Numbered from the stretch's first letter, positions 53,527 to 62,414 are shown. The stretch: 64,000 nt of DNA from Streptomyces sp. SJL17-4 (GCF_036826855.1 NZ_CP104578.1:1116001-1180000), one strand, 5' to 3'. Program-made: numbers and translations. Notes: generated from the sequence alone by a model not told the origin.

Positions 53527-54528
53527 GTGTCACAGCTCCCGCCCCACCTGACCAACGCCGTACCCCGTCGAGCGGTAGTGACCGGCGCCGCCGGCTTCAT
53601 CGGCTCCCACCTGGCGCACGCCCTCGTCCAGGCTGGCACCGTCGTCGTCGGCGTCGACCGGCGCGACCCGGCCACCGACCCCACGGCCGCGACCAACCTC
53701 GCCGCCCTGCAGGGCCTCCCCGGCTACATGCACGTCACCGGGGACCTCCTCAGCTGCGCGATCGAGCCGATGCTCGTCGACGCGAACGCCGTCTTCCACC
53801 TGGCGGGCATCCCCGGGGTACGCCCCTCCTGGGGACCGAAGTTCAGCGACTACGTCGCCTCCAACGTCCTCGCCACCCACCGCGTCATGGACGCTGCCAC
53901 CCGGATGGGAGTACCCCGGCTCGTGGTGGCCTCGTCCTCCAGCGTCTACGGCCCCACCGACGGCGGTGCGAGCGTCGAGACCGACCGGCCCCGGCCGGCC
54001 TCCCCGTACGCGGTCACGAAACTCGCAGAGGAGCAGCTCTGCCTCGCGCACGCGACTCAAGCCCACTGCCCCACCAGCGTCGTCGTCCTGCGGTACTTCA
54101 CCGTCTACGGCCCCCGACAGCGCCCCGACATGTTCACGCACCGCGCCCTCAAGGCCGCCCTCACCGGCCAGCCGCTGCGCCTGTACGGGGACGGCCACCA
54201 GCGCCGGGACTTCACGTACATCGACGACGCGGTCACCGCCACCATCGCCGCGGCCACCATTCCGACGGCCAACGGGGTGATCAACGTGGGAGGCGGCTCA
54301 AGCGCTTCCCTGCTCGACGTGATCAGCATCGCGAACAGCCTCACCGGGCGCGAGATCCAGGTTCACCAGGAGCACCCGCGCAACGGGGACGTCCTCACCA
54401 CCCGCGCCAACCCCGGTCGCGCACACGAGGTCCTGGGCTGGCAGCCCCATATCGACCTCCACAGCGGCATGCGTGCCCAGATGCAGGCGTTGGCCGCCGA
54501 GGCCGCCGCGTACGGTCGCGCTGCATAA
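53527..54528 (+). CDS. NAD-dependent nucleotide-sugar epimerase/dehydratase
   Basis: This 333-residue extended SDR has the NAD motif TGAAGFIGSHLA, the catalytic Ser in ASSSSVYG and the YAVTK motif (Tyr, Lys). It closely follows the UDP-glucose 4-epimerase/dehydratase pattern, with RRDFTYIDDAV near the end. It alters a nucleotide-activated sugar, supplying one of the glycosyltransferases of the operon. GTG start. Confidence 0.9.
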   Translation: MSQLPPHLTNAVPRRAVVTGAAGFIGSHLAHALVQAGTVVVGVDRRDPATDPTAATNLAALQGLPGYMHVTGDLLSCAIEPMLVDANAVFHLAGIPGVRPSWGPKFSDYVASNVLATHRVMDAATRMGVPRLVVASSSSVYGPTDGGASVETDRPRPASPYAVTKLAEEQLCLAHATQAHCPTSVVVLRYFTVYGPRQRPDMFTHRALKAALTGQPLRLYGDGHQRRDFTYIDDAVTATIAAATIPTANGVINVGGGSSASLLDVISIANSLTGREIQVHQEHPRNGDVLTTRANPGRAHEVLGWQPHIDLHSGMRAQMQALAAEAAAYGRAA

Positions 54529-54554
54529 CCGGCGGGAGACGAGGAGGAGTTGCA

Positions 54555-54914
54555 GTGGAGAATCCTGAGAAGGCGCGACTGGACGCGTTCTTCCAGCAGA
54601 TCACGACAAGGTTCCCCGCCGACGGCGCCGTTACCACTCGCCTGCTGCCTGAGCGGCCGGCGTTCCTCCGTGCGATGGCCGCGACGTCCACGGTCGCCTC
54701 TGTCCTGCCCAAGCCCAGGTCCGTCGACCAGCCCATGCTGGAGCAGGTCCACCAGCACGTGCACTTCCGCTGGTCCTTCCGCCTCCGGGCCCAAGGCGAG
54801 GTCATGCTCCAGGCCGAAGAGGTCAACGGGTACGAGTGGCGGTCCGTCGAGGATGCCGCCTCTCCTACCGTCCGAGCCCAGCTGGCCCTCCTCCCCGTCC
54901 CCATCCGTTCCTGA
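54555..54914 (+). CDS. Nudix-like small protein lacking the Nudix box
   Basis: This 119-residue protein resembles the second half of Nudix hydrolases (HVHFRWSFRLRAQGE, then EVNGYEWRSVEDA) but the GX5EX7REUXEEXGU box is absent. It may be a degenerate or truncated member, or an unrelated small protein. GTG start with GAGGAGG. It lies between the epimerase and the cytidylyltransferase. Confidence 0.5.
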   Translation: MENPEKARLDAFFQQITTRFPADGAVTTRLLPERPAFLRAMAATSTVASVLPKPRSVDQPMLEQVHQHVHFRWSFRLRAQGEVMLQAEEVNGYEWRSVEDAASPTVRAQLALLPVPIRS

Positions 54915-54936
54915 CGCACATCGACAGGAGTACGCC

Positions 54937-55734
54937 GTGGCCGCCACCACCGCCGCACCACCGAGCACCGTGCCCCGCCACCACATCGCCGTCATCCCCT
55001 GCCGCTGGGGAGCTTCCCGCTTTCCTGGGAAGCCCCTAGCACAGCTCGGGGACAAGCCGCTGCTGTGGCACGTCCACCAGCGCTGCCTGGAGGCGAAGCG
55101 CCTCGACGGCGTGGTCGTCGCCACCGACGACGAACGCATCGAGGCGGCGTGCAAGGAGCTGGGCATCGACTGCGTGCGCACCGGAGAACACCTCACCGGC
55201 ACCGACCGCGTCGCGGAGTGTGCGGATCGCCTTCCCGCCAGCGCGTACGTGAACGTCCAGGGCGACGAGCCGTTCATCTCGCCCGACGCGATCGACGCCG
55301 TCTCAGAAGCCCTGGCCCACCTGGCGCCCGGAACGCTCGCGGTGAACGCGTACACGGAGCTGGACGACGTCGGGGCCGTCCTGGACCACAACGTCGTCAA
55401 GGTCGTCGTCGACGCGGAGAGCAAAGCCCTGATGTTCTCCCGCCAGCCGATTCCGTACCCGCGCGGGGACCGGCCGAAATACCTGCGGCAGCTCGGGCTG
55501 TACGGCTTCACCGGAGCGGCCCTCAGCTTGTTCCGGCGCCTCCCGCAGGGGCCTCTGGAGCGTACAGAGAGCGTGGAAATGCTGCGCTTCGTCGAGCACG
55601 GCCACGGTGTACGGATGCTCGGCGTCGAGGACGAAGGAATAGCAGTCGACACCCCTGAAGACCTCGCGAGGGCCAGCATGCTTCTTCGCTCTGATCTGAG
55701 CCGAAGGCTGCCAGAACGGCCCTTCACCGCTTGA
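54937..55734 (+). CDS. KdsB-like CTP:sugar cytidylyltransferase
   Basis: This 265-residue enzyme has the KdsB signature IPCRWGASRFPGKPL, WHVHQRC, VATDDERI, YVNVQGDEPFIS and FSRQPIPYPR. KdsB makes CMP-Kdo for lipopolysaccharide, which actinomycetes lack, so here it probably activates a Kdo-like or other acid sugar for a natural product. A CMP-activated sugar fits the cytosine theme of the cluster. GTG start with AGGAG. It ends the operon, followed by a hairpin. Confidence 0.88.
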   Translation: MAATTAAPPSTVPRHHIAVIPCRWGASRFPGKPLAQLGDKPLLWHVHQRCLEAKRLDGVVVATDDERIEAACKELGIDCVRTGEHLTGTDRVAECADRLPASAYVNVQGDEPFISPDAIDAVSEALAHLAPGTLAVNAYTELDDVGAVLDHNVVKVVVDAESKALMFSRQPIPYPRGDRPKYLRQLGLYGFTGAALSLFRRLPQGPLERTESVEMLRFVEHGHGVRMLGVEDEGIAVDTPEDLARASMLLRSDLSRRLPERPFTA

Positions 55735-55830
55735 GGCGGCATAAACGGCTTTGCAGCCACCTCAGCGTGTAGTGCGCCAGAGGTCACCCACGACCGAGGC
55801 AGGCCCGAAGCCGCACCAGCCACGAAAGGG

Positions 55831-55865
55831 GCGATGGCCGGCCCCTTGTCGGGGCCGGCCATCGC
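55831..55865. terminator. 15-bp hairpin ending the biosynthetic operon
   Basis: The arms 55831-55845 and 55851-55865 are perfect complements with a five-base loop, 96 bases after the KdsB stop and 28 bases before the end of the convergent regulator gene. It can serve both transcripts. Confidence 0.88.
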
Positions 55866-55893
55866 AGGCGACAGTCCGAGGTCTCTCGCCCAA

Positions 55894-57353
55894 TCAGATC
55901 TCGTCGGTCGGGTCCCAGACGTACGGGAGGGTGTTGTCTTCCTCGTACAGGTCGCGCCACACGGCCCTGAGGTTCTTTGCGCGGTGCTCGGTCTGCCGGA
56001 TGAGCTCCTGGATTCGGGCCACGGCTTCCTTCGGCTCGGCGGGCAGGATCGCGCGGGTGAGGAGCTGCATCTCCTTGCGGGCCTCGTCGATGACGGTGGC
56101 CTGGGGGACCTTGACGGCCAGGGTGTAGGCCGCGACGACGTTCACACCCCATTGGCCGTCGGCTTCCTTTACGGCCCAGATCACCGACTGTGCCGACGGC
56201 GACAGGGTGAGCCGGCAGTTGGGGCCCATCATCCTACTGAGCACCGGCAGGTCGATACGGTCCTCGCCCGCCATGGCCGCCGCGTCCTCGGCGGTCGGGA
56301 CCGAGAGCCTCCCGGTGATGGCGCGCGCGATACGACGGGTCTCCGCCGCCGATGGCTGCGCGTCGTCCAGCCTGTTCGGAAGCGTCTCGGTCGCCTCTCC
56401 GAGGCCGCCGTCCGCGTCGGCACGGTCATCGCCCTCATCACCCCTGGTCCCCCACGAAAGCACGACCAGTTTCCAGTCGGGCAGCGCCGCAGGGGACAGG
56501 ACATGGCTGACGACATCGACCGAATCCCAGTTGAGGGCCGGGACGGTCATGCGGAAGGCATAACCGTCCAGGTTCTCGGTGACCTCGTTGCACGTGTCCC
56601 AGATGCGTCCGACGTCGGGTCCTTGCAGACCTCGCCGATCAGCTCCATGAGCTCGGCGCTGTCCTCACGACCGGCCAGCGCGAACTTCAGCAGGCTCACG
56701 TAGGTGGCAGCGTGCCGTTCCCAGTCGTGGTACTGGGAACGGGCCTCGCAGACGGTCAGGGACCAGCGCATGAGGTTGGCGCCCGGTTCCAGTACCCAGG
56801 GCCACCACTCGGCGGTGGCGGCGTTGTACGCGACGATGTTCCAGTTCGCATCGCAGAGGAAGGTGGGGCTGGGCATCTGCTTGTCGATCAGCAGCCGCAG
56901 GCCGCTGCGGACACGGGCGTCGACGGTTCCGGCGGCGGTCGTGGGACCCAGGCCGTTGTACAGCAGCAGCGCGATGAACTCGTCGCGGTCGAGCTGCAGC
57001 AGGTCGGCGAGGTCCTCGCACTGCTTGCGGTCGAGCCGGTGCCTGCCGGCACCGCGCTCCAGGTCGCGGTACCACCGTTCGGAGCGGTCGATCGCCTTCG
57101 CGCACTCACCCTGGGTCACCCGGCGGCCCCTGCGCTCACCGGCCGCCTTGCGCCAGGAGCGCAGCTGGCCGGCGAATCCCATGACCTGGCCAGCGTGCGG
57201 AATCTCGCAGTGCTCCTGGGCCGGCCGACCAGGCCCCGTGGCCATGGCCTCGCCTTCAGCAGCCCCATTATCTGAGGCTGTGCCCGCCCACTCATTGTCC
57301 CCGTCGTCTGCGGGGAAGGGCATTGTGGCGCCCATCCACTTCTCCTCGATCAT
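55894..57353 (-). pseudogene. XRE regulator with MmyB-type ligand domain, one-base frameshift
   Basis: From ATG 57353 (GGAGGGG nine bases upstream) the protein has a helix-turn-helix (RRVTQGECAKAIDRSERWYRDLE) and an MmyB-like ligand domain (FLCDANWNIVAYNAATAEWW). The frame breaks near 56617 after EVCKDP; another frame continues DVGRIWDTCNEVTENLDG and runs to 55894. Adding one G restores the usual sequence. The stop in the first frame is at 56547. Either a real inactivating deletion or a sequence error. Confidence 0.75.
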
Positions 57354-57573
57354 GATTTCCCCTCCGGCGGAGGGCGGATCCCCGAGACGAGGCAACAAAA
57401 AGGAGGGCTGCCACGCTCCGCGCAGCGACCCTCCCCTTGACCTCCATTCCAGGATACGAGATAGATTGTCGATCTTGGAATCAGCGACAGACGTGACAGA
57501 CGCCACACCTTCCCACTCTTGCGCAGGAACTGGGTCGAGGCGATATGCCGACGTTCGGGAACGAATCAGACAG

Positions 57574-57625
57574 AAAACCGGCAGGAATTTGCCGGTTTCA
57601 AAACCGGCAAATTCTTGCCGGTTTT
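57574..57625. repeat. 25-bp inverted repeat with four CCGGCA arms
   Basis: The arms 57574-57598 and 57601-57625 pair over 25 bases with one G-T mismatch and a two-base centre. Each arm itself contains CCGGCA and TGCCGG, giving a cruciform-like structure, and the right side ends in six T. It lies 220 bases upstream of the XRE/MmyB regulator. It could be an operator, terminator or origin structure. In the rest of 57354-58337 I see only the short frame at 57861 and the hairpin at 58106. Confidence 0.75.
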
Positions 57626-57860
57626 TTCTTTCAGGCCGACAGCACCACACGAGCGCCCATCCGCCTCCACGGGGAACCGCTCTGCTTCCTGACCCATCCC
57701 GCTTTCTCCGCTAGGGAGTTAACTCGCGAAGCCCCTCCTCGACTGTCGTGGCGCGGTGGGTTTCTACGCGCGTAAAGCCGACTTGAGACGCCGTTGACGG
57801 CGTTTCCGGAGCGGGCTTAAATCCTGGTCACCAGCAGGTCAGCGACGTGATCGCGTCGCA

Positions 57861-58070
57861 TTGGGCAGGGGGAAGATCATTAATCCCGACATCGTGCGGC
57901 TCGGAGAGTCGCTTGCGCGCGGCCACGAAATGGACAACGCCACCCTCTCGGCAGCGACACAGGTTGTAACAGGAATCAGAGCTATGTATGGACTTGCCGA
58001 CCGGGTCTGCGTATGTTCGTCGTCCTCTCGGGTGATCATGCCCGAATCGCGACGAGCGAGGAGAACGTAA
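57861..58070 (+). CDS. Possible small protein upstream of the replication gene
   Basis: This is a 69-codon frame starting with TTG and containing INPDIVRLGESLARGHEMDN. No family is recognised and there is no convincing ribosome-binding site. A hairpin follows 35 bases after it, which is the only support for a transcribed unit. Confidence 0.3.
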   Translation: MGRGKIINPDIVRLGESLARGHEMDNATLSAATQVVTGIRAMYGLADRVCVCSSSSRVIMPESRRARRT

Positions 58071-58105
58071 GAACCCGACAGGTCTGAAGGCCCCGAAAAA
58101 GCGGC

Positions 58106-58135
58106 GGCGCCCGAGAGCGGCAACTCTCGGACGCC
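58106..58135. terminator. Hairpin before the replication operon
   Basis: The inner arms 58111-58117 and 58124-58130 (CCGAGAG/CTCTCGG) extend, past one mismatch, to GGCG/CGCC. It separates the regulatory stretch from the replication genes. Confidence 0.5.
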
Positions 58136-58337
58136 GGACGCCTCAACAGATCACCCGCCCGGGCCAGGGCCCGCGATGGAGATCACATTCACCCGCACCG
58201 TCCTTCCCACGGGACCAACCGGTGCGGCTTCACTGAACAGGAGAGTGTCGTATGACCGCCGCTCTGCGCAAGTGGCCGGGGGATTCGGCCCGCGCGGCAA
58301 GTCCCATTCGCCGCCTCCCTACGAGAGGTGCTGCCTG

Positions 58338-59384
58338 ATGGCGCGGATCCGGACGATCAAACCCGAGGCATTCGAAAGCGAAGATCTCGCCTCGGTCGAC
58401 GTCACCGCGATGGTGACCTTCTTCGGCCTGCTCACCCAGGCCGACGACTCTGGCCGCTTCCGCGACCACCCCGCGATCATCGCCGGACGCTTGTGGGCCC
58501 TGCGCGCCGAACACACGCCGGCCAACGTCGCCGTCGACCTGGAGCAGCTGGCGGGTGCCGGCCTGATCTGCCGCTACACCGGCTGTGACGGCAACTCCTA
58601 CCTGCACATCGCGACGTGGGAGAAGCACCAGAAGATCGACCGCCCCTCCGCCTCGCGTCGCCCGCGGTGCCCGGTCCACCAGAGTCACCAGAAGTGCGGC
58701 GGCTGTTCCCAGGACTCCTGCCCGGCGGCCGAGCAGACCCGCACCGCGCGGCCCACGGCCCCGGACGTGACCCAGACGGTGCACCCTCGCCGAGCCCTCG
58801 AAAGCCCGGAATCGCCCGCCGCGGGAGAGCCGGACACGGACTCGCACGCCATGGCGGGCAGCCGGACCGTGCGGGTGAGCAGTGAGGGGCCCCTCGTCGG
58901 GGCCCCCTCCCAGGTGCCCGACAAATTCGCAGGTCAGACGGCATTCGCCGAAGATTCGATGCATCCTCGCGAGGGCTCGGCGTCTGGATCTAGGATCTTG
59001 GATCCTGGATCTTCCCCTAAGGGGGGCACGGCCCCCGCCCCGTCCAACGCTGCGCCGGGCACTTCGACGAAGGCGCTGGTGGCCGAGTACGTGCGTGGCT
59101 GCGCCCACCGCCCGCCGAAGGACGTCGTGGCGCTCGTCGGCCGGCAGGTGAAGGGCCTGCTGGAGGAGGGCTTCGACCCGGACGTGATCCGCCCCGCCCT
59201 GGGCCAGCTGCGGATCAAGGGTCTGCACGCGACGGTCCTGCCGAGCCTGGTCAACGAGGCGCTGAACGCCTCGCGGTCGCCGTCCGCAGTCGGCGCCTCC
59301 GGCGCGGGCCCCTGGGGCGCCTCCGGATACGTGCCCTACCTCGACCCCGCTGCCGAGCCGAGTGGATTCGGAGGCCAACTGTGA
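58338..59384 (+). CDS. Replisome-organiser-like replication initiator
   Basis: This 348-residue protein has an N-terminal winged-helix-like region (ARIRTIKPEAFESEDLASVD, then WEKHQKIDRPSASR) known from actinomycete phage and element replication proteins, a low-complexity middle and a DnaD-like C-terminal helical domain. ATG at 58338 has GAGAGGTG upstream. It is coupled by GTGA overlap to a DnaC-like loader. Iteron-like repeats lie inside its gene, as the lambda origin lies inside O. Confidence 0.75.
   Translation: MARIRTIKPEAFESEDLASVDVTAMVTFFGLLTQADDSGRFRDHPAIIAGRLWALRAEHTPANVAVDLEQLAGAGLICRYTGCDGNSYLHIATWEKHQKIDRPSASRRPRCPVHQSHQKCGGCSQDSCPAAEQTRTARPTAPDVTQTVHPRRALESPESPAAGEPDTDSHAMAGSRTVRVSSEGPLVGAPSQVPDKFAGQTAFAEDSMHPREGSASGSRILDPGSSPKGGTAPAPSNAAPGTSTKALVAEYVRGCAHRPPKDVVALVGRQVKGLLEEGFDPDVIRPALGQLRIKGLHATVLPSLVNEALNASRSPSAVGASGAGPWGASGYVPYLDPAAEPSGFGGQL
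58986..59024. repeat. Iteron-like heptamer repeats and palindrome within the rep gene
   Basis: Four tandem heptamers (GGATCTA, GGATCTT, GGATCCT, GGATCTT; 58986-59013) are followed at once by the palindrome CCCCTAAGGGG. They stand out as AT-richer DNA in the linker-coding part of the initiator gene and are a candidate replication origin. Confidence 0.55.
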
Positions 59385-60136
59385 CCCGCTACCAGCTCGC
59401 CGACCCCCAGCCCGCCGTACCCGAGCGACTGCGGGCCCGCCTGGAGGCGAAGCTCGCCGAGCGCGGCATCGACCCGTCGGCCACGCTCCCGGACACCCCG
59501 GAGCCGATCCCGGCCCTGGAGGCCGCGCAGCAGCGCATCCCGGTCGACTACCGCAACGCGCTGGTGGAGCACCCCGATGTCGCCGCCTGGGTGCGGAAGG
59601 TCGCCGACGGCGCGGTCGCCGCGAACTCCGGCGGGCTCAACCCGCAGTACGGGTCTCTCGGCCGCCGGCGGATCCAGCATGGACCGTCTCTGCTGCTGTG
59701 GGGGAACCTCGGGACCGGCAAGACCCACCAGGCGTACGCCTCCATCCGGGCGCTGACCGCCTCCGGGTGCGGGGTGGCCTGGCACGCCACGACCGCCGCC
59801 GACCTGTTCGGCGACACCCGCCCGCAGTCCGGTGTGGACCTGGAGCACCAGCTCCGGCGGATCGTCCGGGTCCCGCTGCTGCTCCTGGACGACCTCGGAG
59901 CTGCGAAGACGTCGGCATGGACCGAGGAGATCCTCTTCCGGCTGGTGAACTGGCGCTGCCAGAACAAGCTTCCGACGATCTTCACCACCAACCTGCCGCC
60001 GGTCCGCGAGCTCGCCGACTCCCCCCGCCAGCCGGTCCTGCGCGACCTGGTCGGCGACCGGGTACTGAGCCGCCTGTCCGGCATGTGCACACCGGTGGTC
60101 CGCTTCACCGGCCCCGACCGCCGCTTCCAGCGCTGA
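59381..60136 (+). CDS. DnaC/IstB-like AAA+ helicase loader
   Basis: This 251-residue ATPase has Walker A GNLGTGKT (108-115), Walker B VPLLLLDDLGA and sensor TIFTTNLPP. It belongs to the DnaC/DnaI group and should load helicase at the element's origin. GTG start, overlapping the initiator stop. Confidence 0.88.
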   Translation: MTRYQLADPQPAVPERLRARLEAKLAERGIDPSATLPDTPEPIPALEAAQQRIPVDYRNALVEHPDVAAWVRKVADGAVAANSGGLNPQYGSLGRRRIQHGPSLLLWGNLGTGKTHQAYASIRALTASGCGVAWHATTAADLFGDTRPQSGVDLEHQLRRIVRVPLLLLDDLGAAKTSAWTEEILFRLVNWRCQNKLPTIFTTNLPPVRELADSPRQPVLRDLVGDRVLSRLSGMCTPVVRFTGPDRRFQR

Positions 60137-60252
60137 CACGCGGCCCCTCCTCTCCTCGGCCCGCCGCCGCAGCCGGGCCCATCCCTCCGCCCCGCCCTTC
60201 CGCCGTCCGAACGGCGTCGAAGCGGCCCGGGGCGTACCCGAAAGACACCCTG

Positions 60253-60942
60253 ATGCGCTACATCACGACCACCACCGGCCCTCAGCCGGCCGTCCGCTCG
60301 GTCTCGGACCACAGCTGGCACGCCCGCGCCGCCTGCTACGGCGTCAAGCCCAAGGAGGCCGACCGGCTGTTCTTCCACGGCCCCCGCAACACCCGCGACC
60401 GGCGGCAGGCCAGGCAGGTGTGTGCCGCCTGCCCCGTGCGGCTCGACTGCCTCAACTGGGCCCTGGAGAACAAGGAGGACGTGGGGATGTGGGGCGGTCT
60501 GACCCCGAAGGAGCGGGCCAAGTGGCGTACCAAGCTCGACGACCGCCTCGATTACGGCCGGGTTCGCGAAGCGGTCAACGGGCGTGACGTCCACCTCAGC
60601 AGCCTCGAGCGCAAGGCCATCATCAGCTACGCCTGCGCCAGGGGCTGGAGGGCCAGCCGCCTCGCCCACGTCCTCGGGGTGAGCGTCGACTGGGCACGTG
60701 ACCAGATGCGCGAGGAGTCGGAAGCGATCGACGACCGCATCCGGCACACCGTGCACTCCGCCCCCGCCCCGGTCCCGACCGCCACGGCCCGCGAGGCCGA
60801 CGAGAACGCTGAGGAGCCGCTGACGAGCGGCATCCACGACGCCGACAACCCGGACGCCGAGCGCAGCGGCGAGGACATCGTCCCTGTCGACCGCCGCGTC
60901 CCCGAACCCGTCCTGTTCGACGAGCTCCGAAAGGCAGCATGA
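60253..60942 (+). CDS. WhiB-family iron-sulfur regulator
   Basis: This 229-residue protein has the WhiB cysteines Cys28, Cys57, Cys60 and Cys66 (VCAACPVRLDC) and the GMWGG turn. The C-terminal 130 residues are an added helix-turn-helix-like part (RGWRASRLAHVLGVSVDWARD) and acidic tail, so it is longer than usual WhiB proteins. ATG at 60253. Such genes are common in actinomycete elements and regulate transfer. It is coupled to the DUF2637 gene. Confidence 0.88.
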   Translation: MRYITTTTGPQPAVRSVSDHSWHARAACYGVKPKEADRLFFHGPRNTRDRRQARQVCAACPVRLDCLNWALENKEDVGMWGGLTPKERAKWRTKLDDRLDYGRVREAVNGRDVHLSSLERKAIISYACARGWRASRLAHVLGVSVDWARDQMREESEAIDDRIRHTVHSAPAPVPTATAREADENAEEPLTSGIHDADNPDAERSGEDIVPVDRRVPEPVLFDELRKAA

Positions 60943-62144
60943 CCCACCCTCACGATCCGGCCGGCCCTCCCTCCACGGAGGCTGCCGAACGGTACGTCCT
61001 CGCCGCCGCCGGCGCCGTCATCGTGGCGCTGACCATCGCGTCCTTCTGGCTGTCCTACGCCCACCTGGCGGAAGTCGCCGGCCAGCACGGGCTCGGCGGC
61101 TCCCTCACCCGGCAGTGGGCCTGGCCGGGGACCGTGGACGCCTTCATCGTCACCGGTGAACTGCTGATGCTCCGCGCGGGGCTGAAGCGCGTGACGGACG
61201 GCTGGGCGATCGGTCTGACGGTCACGGGATCCGTGGGCTCGATCGCGCTGAACGTCGCTGGCGTCCACGGCAGCACCGACGCGCCGGTCCCGCTGCTCGA
61301 CTACATCGTCGCCGCCGTCCCCCCGACCGCCGCCCTGCTGGCCTTCGGTGTCCTGATGCGACAGATTCACCAGCTCGTCGCACCCCGCAGCCGGCACAAC
61401 GAACCGCCTGCGCCGGCAGCGGCCCCCGGGACGGGAGCTGTGGTCGAAGGGGATCAGGGTCGCCTCTGGTCGAGTCCTGCCGGGACCGTGGAAGTGGGGA
61501 CCGTCGGCCCCCGGGGGGCGGACGGCTCCAAGGCAACGTCCCCGGTCCCCGTGACAAGCCCTGGGAAAGCGAGCGCGGACGGGGACGGTCCCCGGACGCC
61601 TGTGGCCCCGGTCCCGTATCCGGAGTACGACGACGGAGCAGCGGGTCCCGGCCAGCAGGGGACCGGGGAACGTGTGGTCCCGGCGGATGGCGATCCCCGC
61701 CCCGTCGGGCAGGGGGGCATCGGGACCCGCGAGCACGAGCACGCCGCACCAGGGGGCGGTTTTGAGCAGCCGCTCCCCCACCCGGTCCCGGAGGGGCGTC
61801 CCGACACCGGCGGGGACCGGGAACCCGAAGGGGACCGTCCCGACAACGACGGGGACCCGGAACCCGAAGGGGACCGTCCCGACAACGACGGGGACCCGGA
61901 ACCGCCCGCAGGGCTGAAGGGCCGGCGGACACGTGCCCCGAGGCTGACCGAGGACGAAATCGTCGAGCTGGTCCGTCCCCATATCTCTGACGTGCTGAAG
62001 CGGGACGGCAACGAAACCGTCACCCGCGTCCAGCTCAGAGGGATCATGCGCGAACACAAGATCCCCATTCGAAACGACCGGTTGACCCCGGTCCTGGCCC
62101 GCCTGCGTGGGCCGCAGGCCGCGACCGTGAGGAGCGCTCGATGA
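60939..62144 (+). CDS. DUF2637 membrane protein
   Basis: This 401-residue protein has four N-terminal membrane segments of the DUF2637 type (YVLAAAGAVIVALTIASFWLS, then WAWPGTVDAFIVTGELLML), a long disordered acidic middle (about 155-330) and a basic DNA-binding-like C-terminus. It is typical of Streptomyces plasmids and integrative elements, where it is linked to spread. A 13-residue unit is repeated in the middle. Confidence 0.85.
   Translation: MTHPHDPAGPPSTEAAERYVLAAAGAVIVALTIASFWLSYAHLAEVAGQHGLGGSLTRQWAWPGTVDAFIVTGELLMLRAGLKRVTDGWAIGLTVTGSVGSIALNVAGVHGSTDAPVPLLDYIVAAVPPTAALLAFGVLMRQIHQLVAPRSRHNEPPAPAAAPGTGAVVEGDQGRLWSSPAGTVEVGTVGPRGADGSKATSPVPVTSPGKASADGDGPRTPVAPVPYPEYDDGAAGPGQQGTGERVVPADGDPRPVGQGGIGTREHEHAAPGGGFEQPLPHPVPEGRPDTGGDREPEGDRPDNDGDPEPEGDRPDNDGDPEPPAGLKGRRTRAPRLTEDEIVELVRPHISDVLKRDGNETVTRVQLRGIMREHKIPIRNDRLTPVLARLRGPQAATVRSAR
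61821..61898 (+). repeat. Two tandem 39-bp units in the DUF2637 gene
   Basis: The units 61821-61859 and 61860-61898 are identical and encode EPEGDRPDNDGDP twice. GACCCGGA occurs at both unit junctions (61854-61861 and 61893-61900), the 8-base word that TraB of pSVH1-type plasmids recognises. Chance in GC-rich DNA is possible. Confidence 0.75.
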
Positions 62145-62332
62145 AGACCTGCCAGAAGTTCGACCGACTCCGGGCCAAGTACATGCAGGAGACCGCCTAC
62201 CTGCTCAACCACGCCGCCCGGCACCAGGGCTCGCCCACCGCCAGGGCCAGCACCGACCTGGCCAGAAGCAGCAGGCAGCGCATGGCGAGGGGCCTGTCCG
62301 GGCACGTCGCGCGCTGTCTCGAATGCGGATAG
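62141..62332 (+). CDS. Small basic protein
   Basis: This 63-residue basic protein starts MKTCQKFDRLRAKYMQE and ends ARCLECG. No family is recognised. Its ATG overlaps the DUF2637 stop by four bases, which supports it as a real, coupled gene of the transfer module. Confidence 0.6.
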   Translation: MKTCQKFDRLRAKYMQETAYLLNHAARHQGSPTARASTDLARSSRQRMARGLSGHVARCLECG

Positions 62333-62345
62333 CCCCATCGACTAC

Positions 62346-62414
62346 TGAGAGGCCCGGCAGGTTTCCGGGCCTCTCAGCTCCGCCCCAGCCGCTCCGGTAT
62401 CAAGACCGGAGCGG
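62346..62414. repeat. Two adjacent hairpins upstream of mobC
   Basis: The first (62346-62357 with 62365-62376) has 12 perfect pairs. The second (62389-62398 with 62405-62414) has 10. Both lie in the 116-base gap between the small gene and mobC. One may be a terminator and the pair may be part of an origin of transfer. Confidence 0.75.

Noticed and set aside
54937..55734. Lipopolysaccharide Kdo biosynthesis
   Set aside because: No other Kdo or lipid A gene is present and the host type lacks an outer membrane of that kind.
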